From positions 1 through 45,688 of the forward strand of contig JAJZVX010000030.1 in assembly GCA_021846985.1 (NCBI GenBank): a stretch of DNA of 45,688 bases. Direction: 5' to 3'. The notes beneath the pieces were generated by a model. The model saw only the letters and a program-made list of their open reading frames with translations. It ran no database searches and was not told the origin of the DNA. Of the stretch, positions 41,215-45,688 are shown piece by piece. Positions within the stretch are counted from its first letter, which is position 1; each line of letters begins with the position of its first letter. Position numbers and translations under genes: made by a program. Source of the DNA: Acidobacteriota bacterium (GTDB taxonomy: Bacteria; Acidobacteriota; Terriglobia; Terriglobales; Acidobacteriaceae).

Positions 41215-43200
41215 TTACAGCTTCTCCAGTTTACCCCGTAAATCCGGTATGTAGTTGGCCTGTGCCTCCGGAGTCATCTGCCGCGCCAGGGCAATCGCCG
41301 CCTCCCACGCCTTGCGCGCCTCGTCCTTTTGCCCCATGGCCGCGGCAATGTCGCCCCGCGCCGTCTGGCTGGCCACCTCCTGCGGATCGATCGCCACCGC
41401 CTCCCGTGCCAGCGCCAGCGCCTCCGCCGGCTTCCCCTGCGCCATCAGCCGATAGGCTTTCTGCGCCCGGCTCAGCGCCGCTGCCTGGTTCACCTCGAAC
41501 CTGCCCCGGTACACCATCACGCCGTAGTCGATCTCCGCCTCCGGCTTCAGCTTCTGGAAGCTCGCATACGCGTTCATCTTGTCCGTCGGCCACTCGCACC
41601 CGCTCAGGTCGCCCGCGCTGATGTACACATTGCCCTCAATCGTGGGCGGAATCACATCCGCCCCGCCCAGCCAGAAGGTGTCTGCCGTGGGCAGGTGCTT
41701 GCAGTGGATCCCGTACACGCCCGGGTCCAGCTCCGGATACGCGAAGTACGCAAACCAGCACGCATCGCTGGGGTGTGCATCCTGCCACGCCTTCACCTGG
41801 TAGAGTTGCTGCGCCCAGTCGGCATTGGCGTCGCTCAGCAGGTTGTGCACGTTCTTCGGTCCGCCCCACGCCTCGTTCGCATACGCAATGTAGTTGGGAA
41901 ACACGCTCAGCGCGGAGAGGATATGCGCCCCCACCAACACGGCTCCGGCCCACATCCACCGCCGGTTCCCCGCCGCCAGCGCCACCAGGCCCCCCGCCGC
42001 CAGAATGAACATGAACGTATACACCGGCAGCATGTGCCGCGCCCCGATGTCCATCCCCGCCGTGATCGCCACCATCAGGTAGAAGCCCGATGGCAGCAGA
42101 ATGTACGCCAGCTCCCGCGCCTTCCTCAGCTTGCCCGTCGCCATGGCAAACACCGCCATCGCCGTCAGCCCCAGCAGGCCCAGCGTCGTCTTGATCAGCA
42201 GAACCGCCGGAAAATACCACCACACCCCGTGCGCATACACCTTGCCGAAAATGAACGTCGGATAGAACACGGCCATCCGCTTCACGTCCACCAGACCGAT
42301 CAGCCAGGACTCCGGCAGCAGATGCCAGTGCGCGAACCACAGTACCCCTGACGAGATGAACGGCCCCAGTGGCCGCGCGTAGTCTGCCAGGGTCGTGCTC
42401 ATCTGCATCCCCGCCGGCCGCGCCGCGTAGCGCCATCCATAAAAGCACCACAGCACGGCCACGCCCGCCGCCATGATCGCCGCAAACGCCGCGCTCAGAC
42501 GCAGCGCCACCTTGCCGCGCGTTCCCTTCTGCGCCGCCGCAATCTCCCACCCCATCAGCAGCATCAGCATCGGCGCCAGCAGCACGCCCGAGTGCTTGGT
42601 TGCCACCAGCAGCCCTGCCGCCACGCCCGCCGCCAGCAGCCGCGCCGCCGTCGGTTGTTTCACGTAGCGGTAGAAAGCGTACACGCTGGCCAGGAAAAAC
42701 AGCGACACCCCAATATCCGTGGTCACCAGCGCCGAGTGCGCCAGCACGTTCGGGTCGAACGTCGCCAGCGCCATCGCCACCAGGCCCGCTTCGGTTCCAA
42801 ACCACTCTCGCGCCGCAAAGAACACCATCACCGAAAACGCCAGCGCCAGCAACCCCGCCGCCAGACGCATCCGGAAGAGCAGCCGGTTGCTGCCGCCGTC
42901 GTTGTGCGCCAGCCAATCGCGGCCGCTCAGATAGGCTTCCATCTTGAAGTCCCGCCCCTCCAGCTTCGGCGTCCACAGAGGTTGCCCCAGCAGCGGAAGC
43001 GCGGCCAGAAGCTTGGCCAGCGGCGGATGTTCCGGATTCAGCCCGAAGTCGCCTGTCCTCCACATCATGTAGCCCGCAAATGCGTGGTCGCCTTCGTCAA
43101 AGGTGGGCGACTCACGGTGCACCACATACGCCATCTGCGCGGCCTGCATCGCCAGCAGTGCCGCCACCGCCAGCCAAACCCATCTCCGTCTCAACGTCAC
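41215..43200 (-). CDS. GT39-like membrane glycosyltransferase with TPR-like tail
   Basis: A 661-residue polytopic protein. About ten hydrophobic segments follow a first luminal/periplasmic loop with the family motifs FDEGDHA (Asp35, Glu36) and NPEHPPLAK. These are the catalytic acidic residue and the conserved loop of the GT39/ArnT-like (PMT) family, which uses polyprenyl-linked sugars. The last 110 residues are soluble and TPR-like (YRLMAQGKPAEALALAREAVAIDPQEVASQ, DEARKAWEAAIALARQ). This is an unusual addition for GT39. Start is GTG 43200 with AAGGGGG upstream. TACAAT near 43241 on the minus strand may be its -10. Confidence 0.85.
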   Translation of the reverse strand: MTLRRRWVWLAVAALLAMQAAQMAYVVHRESPTFDEGDHAFAGYMMWRTGDFGLNPEHPPLAKLLAALPLLGQPLWTPKLEGRDFKMEAYLSGRDWLAHNDGGSNRLLFRMRLAAGLLALAFSVMVFFAAREWFGTEAGLVAMALATFDPNVLAHSALVTTDIGVSLFFLASVYAFYRYVKQPTAARLLAAGVAAGLLVATKHSGVLLAPMLMLLMGWEIAAAQKGTRGKVALRLSAAFAAIMAAGVAVLWCFYGWRYAARPAGMQMSTTLADYARPLGPFISSGVLWFAHWHLLPESWLIGLVDVKRMAVFYPTFIFGKVYAHGVWWYFPAVLLIKTTLGLLGLTAMAVFAMATGKLRKARELAYILLPSGFYLMVAITAGMDIGARHMLPVYTFMFILAAGGLVALAAGNRRWMWAGAVLVGAHILSALSVFPNYIAYANEAWGGPKNVHNLLSDANADWAQQLYQVKAWQDAHPSDACWFAYFAYPELDPGVYGIHCKHLPTADTFWLGGADVIPPTIEGNVYISAGDLSGCEWPTDKMNAYASFQKLKPEAEIDYGVMVYRGRFEVNQAAALSRAQKAYRLMAQGKPAEALALAREAVAIDPQEVASQTARGDIAAAMGQKDEARKAWEAAIALARQMTPEAQANYIPDLRGKLEKL

Positions 43201-43393
43201 GGCGCTCGATGCCCCCTTGCTTTTTCAGAATGTTACCCATTGTACGAACCTCGCCTCGATGCCGTTCGCCTCGCGCGCGCTCTCCCCGCTCCCATTGATC
43301 GTTATCGGACAATCCCGCATCCCTTCAGACACTAGGTGCCTCGCTCCGGCTGCTCTACACTGAACTGGCTCGCGATTCTCCGCACACTCCCCC

Positions 43394-44347
43394 GTGGGCC
43401 GGAGACGTTCCATCCTGTTGCTGCTGGCGGCCCTCCTGGCGCCTTCAGCCCTTGCCGCGCCGCCGCATGCGCCAAAGACGCATCGCCATGCCGCGCCTGC
43501 CATCGCCTCCCGCCACGCCCCACACAAGGCCTGCTCGCATAAAGTCCATGCCAAAGCCTCCGTGCGCCGGCGCACCGTCCGCCGGGCGCGTGTGGCTGCG
43601 CCTCTCCGCCACAAGCGTTCCCGCGCTGGCCTTCGCTCGGCTGCCGAAGAGCGGCGCCCCTTTGCGCCGCGTTCGCTGCGCAGAAACGCCTCGCTCAACC
43701 GGCTCGCCGCCATGCCGCCTCCGCTGCGCGGCACCTATGCTTCTCTCGTCCGTCAGAATGAAAGAACCCAGGATGACGGCCTCGAACGCATCCTTGATGA
43801 TCACGATCTCTCGCACCGCATCGCCAGCCACATGCTCGTGCCCGTTCCCGTCTCCGCCGGCCTCGCCATCAACAAGAATCTGCCCGCCGAGCGCCGCTAC
43901 TGCCGGCCCTGGACCGCCCGTTTTCTAGCCGACCTGGCCCGCGCCCACGCCGCCGCCTTTCACCGCCCCTTTGAGGTCACCTCGGCCGTGCGCACCGTCG
44001 CCTACCAGAAAAAGCTCATGAGGGTCAACGGCAACGCCACCTCGGCCGTGGGTGAAGTCGTCAGTCCGCATGTGACGGGCGCCGCCGTCGATATTGCCAA
44101 GGGCGACATGACCCGGCAGGAACTCGCATGGTTCCGGCGCCGCCTCCTTGCCCTTCAGGAAGCCGGGAAAATCGACGTTGAGGAAGAGTTCGAGCAGACC
44201 TGCTTCCACGTCACCGTCTATAAGAGTTACCTGATGCGCCCGCAGTCCGCTCCAGCTACCCGCTCCACGGACGAGACCGGGCCGGTGCCCCCTTCTGCTC
44301 AGCCGGGTTCCGATGATCCGCTTCAGCAAGCAGCCCGCGGCCGCTGA
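43394..44347 (+). CDS. DUF5715-type, M15-like peptidase (exported)
   Basis: A 317-residue protein. A signal peptide (MGRRRSILLLLAALLAPSALA) is followed by a strongly basic, His/Arg/Ala-rich region (about 22-100). The catalytic domain then has SAVRTVAYQKKLM, SPHVTGAAVDIAKG (His226 and Asp233) and TCFHVTVY (His272). This is the HxxxxxxD...H zinc triad of M15/VanX-like D,D-peptidases, and Glu residues just before Cys270 can be the general base. The likely role is trimming peptidoglycan peptides. The basic linker may bind wall polymers or nucleic acid. Start is GTG 43394 after CACTCCCCC, without a good ribosome site. Confidence 0.78.
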   Translation: MGRRRSILLLLAALLAPSALAAPPHAPKTHRHAAPAIASRHAPHKACSHKVHAKASVRRRTVRRARVAAPLRHKRSRAGLRSAAEERRPFAPRSLRRNASLNRLAAMPPPLRGTYASLVRQNERTQDDGLERILDDHDLSHRIASHMLVPVPVSAGLAINKNLPAERRYCRPWTARFLADLARAHAAAFHRPFEVTSAVRTVAYQKKLMRVNGNATSAVGEVVSPHVTGAAVDIAKGDMTRQELAWFRRRLLALQEAGKIDVEEEFEQTCFHVTVYKSYLMRPQSAPATRSTDETGPVPPSAQPGSDDPLQQAARGR

Positions 44348-44411
44348 TCTTCTCTCCGCCTTCGCACCGCGCTTAACGCAGAATTGTCTGTGTTCTTTCC
44401 CCGTTGAACGC

Positions 44412-44417
44412 TACAAT
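44412..44417 (+). promoter_or_regulatory. Possible -10 element upstream of the Yip1-like gene
   Basis: TACAAT lies about 38 bases before the ATG at 44456. The -35 (TGTTCT, 15 bases away) is weak. It is the only promoter-like hexamer in the 108-base gap. Confidence 0.3.
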
Positions 44418-44455
44418 CGCCAGCAGGGCCAAAACCATCCTTGCGAGGCAGATCG

Positions 44456-45223
44456 ATGAGCGAAGTGGGTATTCCCGCTGCGGGCGATGCTCCGCAGAAA
44501 CTCTCCGAGTGGCAGCGTGTCGTCAACACCTTCACTTCTCCCTCCAAAACCTTCGACGATATCCGGCTTGGCAACCGGAGCTGGTGGCTGCCCTGGGTCA
44601 TCATCGCCCTCTGCAGTTACATCTTGTTTGCGGCCGTCGCCACCAAGATCGGCATGCCGACGGTTGCCGAAAACCAGATCCACCAGAACCCCAAAGCGGA
44701 AGAGCGCATGGCGCAACTCACGCCCGAGCAGCGTGCAGGCCAGATGAATATCTCCATTGCGTTCACCGAAGGAGCCTTCATCGCCAGCCCCCTCCTCACG
44801 TTGTTGACGACCGCCGTTACCTCGGCCGTTCTGCTCGGCACCATCAACTTTCTTTTCGGAGGCAGAGCGGTCTTTGGCGGGGTCTTTTCCGTCTCACTGT
44901 TTGCGAGCTTGCCCGGCGTGATCAAGGCGCTGCTCGGAGTGCTTGTCATCTACATGGGCGCTCCGCCCGAGCAGTTTAATATCAAAAATTTCGCGCCCAC
45001 CAACCTGGCGGCGTTTGTCTATCCCAATGCCGCCGACGCCAATCAGGCACTCTATTCACTGTTCAGCTCGCTCGATTTCGTCACCATCTGGACCTTGATT
45101 TTGATGTCCATGGGCATCGCTGCCGTGGCCGGGGTCAAGCGGTCTTCCGGCTACCTCGCCGTCTTCGGCTGGTGGGCCATCCTCGTTCTTTTTGGCGTGG
45201 GCATCGCGGCCGTCTTTAGCTGA
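44456..45223 (+). CDS. Yip1-family membrane protein
   Basis: A 255-residue protein with about five transmembrane segments after a cytoplasmic N-terminus (LSEWQRVVNTFTSPSKTFDDI, the Yip1 N-terminal box). The first span is WWLPWVIIALCSYILFAAVA. Later spans are LLTLLTTAVTSAVLLGTINFLFGG, GGVFSVSLFASLPGVIKALL and the C-terminal pair ending in WWAILVLFGVGIAAVFS. Bacterial Yip1 proteins are often near envelope or lipid genes, but no biochemical role is fixed. ATG 44456 has GCGAGGCAG upstream. Confidence 0.85.
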   Translation: MSEVGIPAAGDAPQKLSEWQRVVNTFTSPSKTFDDIRLGNRSWWLPWVIIALCSYILFAAVATKIGMPTVAENQIHQNPKAEERMAQLTPEQRAGQMNISIAFTEGAFIASPLLTLLTTAVTSAVLLGTINFLFGGRAVFGGVFSVSLFASLPGVIKALLGVLVIYMGAPPEQFNIKNFAPTNLAAFVYPNAADANQALYSLFSSLDFVTIWTLILMSMGIAAVAGVKRSSGYLAVFGWWAILVLFGVGIAAVFS

Positions 45224-45688
45224 GAAACCGTCGAAATTCGCCGAGTTGGAAAGGCGGGCGTCCCCGATCCCGGCGGCAGCGCCGTGAGTTTCTCCACGAA
45301 TCGACCCGCTTCCGTGTCCCGGCGCCGGGGAACCATCATGACTGCGTCCACGTGAATCCGTTCCCACAAATGCCTGCGTGGGGCTACGAGAGCCTGCTTC
45401 AAAAATAGGCTTTAAGAAGGCACGGCTTGAGCCGTGGGTGGCCCATGTGCCTCGCTTTTGATGGGCAACTGGGATAGCACGGCCCGCCCCGCCTTGCAGA
45501 AAATGACCCCCTGTCATGGGACAATGGCTTCGAGAATCGCCCTCGGGGGCGCAGAGACGCCGTCCGGCAAGCTGCGGCGAGAACAAATGCACCCCCTGTA
45601 CCTTTGAACTCACCTACTTTGTGTGTTAAGCAGTAGGGACTCGGCCGCCGATCAGGAGCGCCAACTACCCCCTGCGCCAAGCGAGCAC
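45224..45688. other. Gene-less right edge with repeat-like hairpins
   Basis: No supported gene is seen. A 185-codon minus-strand frame (45056-45613) overlaps the Yip1-like gene and reads as low-complexity. The stretch holds two neighbouring hairpins (45418-45475 region), an AT-rich piece and three scattered copies of the word ACCCCCTG (near 45506, 45589 and 45667). It may be the start of a repeat-rich or mobile region that continues outside. Confidence 0.5.
45418..45465. repeat. Tandem hairpin unit, probable dispersed repeat
   Basis: CACGGCT-TG-AGCCGTG (about 45421-45436) is followed within five bases by GCCCAT-N15-ATGGGC. The pair GGCACGGCT...AGCCGTGGGTGGCCCAT resembles a short, dispersed intergenic element that I remember from other acidobacterial genomes. 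That memory needs a search. Confidence 0.4.

Noticed and set aside
45056..45613. 185-codon minus-strand frame at the right edge
   Set aside because: Overlaps the Yip1-like gene, is low-complexity, and is most likely a shadow frame.
45635..45688. tRNA-like D-arm (GCGC...GCGC) on the minus strand
   Set aside because: Neither a matching anticodon stem nor a T-arm or acceptor pairing follows.

Overview
The window looks like a chromosomal stretch from a member of the Acidobacteriota, probably Terriglobia. This is inferred from the high GC content and from gene content rather than from any marker RNA. The typical traits are a PadR regulator coupled to a HAAS-type membrane protein, a stand-alone TonB-like protein, secreted carbohydrate-active proteins, a DUF5715-type peptidase and a Yip1-like protein. 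No rRNA, tRNA, CRISPR array or intact mobile element was seen.

Layout. 1-530: the 3' end of an unidentified gene, then an AT-rich island with TTGTA/TACAA dyads and what looks like the amputated N-terminus of a tyrosine recombinase. 0.5-6.5 kb: butyrate kinase, a PcrA/UvrD helicase with a large insertion, and a LOG phosphoribohydrolase next to a small membrane protein and MiaA. 6.5-7.2 kb: hairpins and a twice-frameshifted IS200/IS605 tnpA. 7.2-12.6 kb: a 3-hydroxyacyl-CoA dehydrogenase, a metal-dependent amidohydrolase/decarboxylase, the cysteine pair cysK-cysE, and padR-HAAS behind a near-consensus promoter with a dyad. 12.7-23 kb: a three-domain secreted beta-helix glycosidase, a VTT membrane protein, a TonB-like protein, a TPR protein, a ClC channel and aconitase. 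23-28 kb: a Tat-exported beta-helix protein, a GH27 alpha-galactosidase, pyruvate kinase, and a small Cys-containing membrane ORF.

28.5-34.7 kb: a Y-family polymerase; an RlmB-like methyltransferase translationally coupled to an M1-peptidase-like protein whose HExxH glutamate is alanine; and a Tat-exported GH5-like hydrolase. 35-39 kb: an ECF sigma factor coupled to a small two-span membrane protein, a zinc-ribbon membrane protein, a LytTR response regulator without a visible kinase, and an exported two-PDZ protein. 39-45.2 kb: an AMP-dependent acyl-CoA synthetase, a GT39 glycosyltransferase with a TPR-like tail, a DUF5715/M15-like peptidase and a Yip1-like protein. The last 460 bases hold repeat-like hairpins.

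Functional links visible here: cysE makes the O-acetylserine that CysK uses. LOG and MiaA can both act in isopentenyl-adenine metabolism. Four secreted polysaccharide-active proteins suggest plant or microbial glycan degradation. The ECF sigma, its membrane partner, the zinc-ribbon protein and the LytTR regulator form a small regulatory neighbourhood. The items most deserving follow-up are the pseudo-peptidase coupled to rlmB, the LOG/MiaA neighbourhood, the ECF membrane partner, the helicase insertion and the decayed mobile-element traces.
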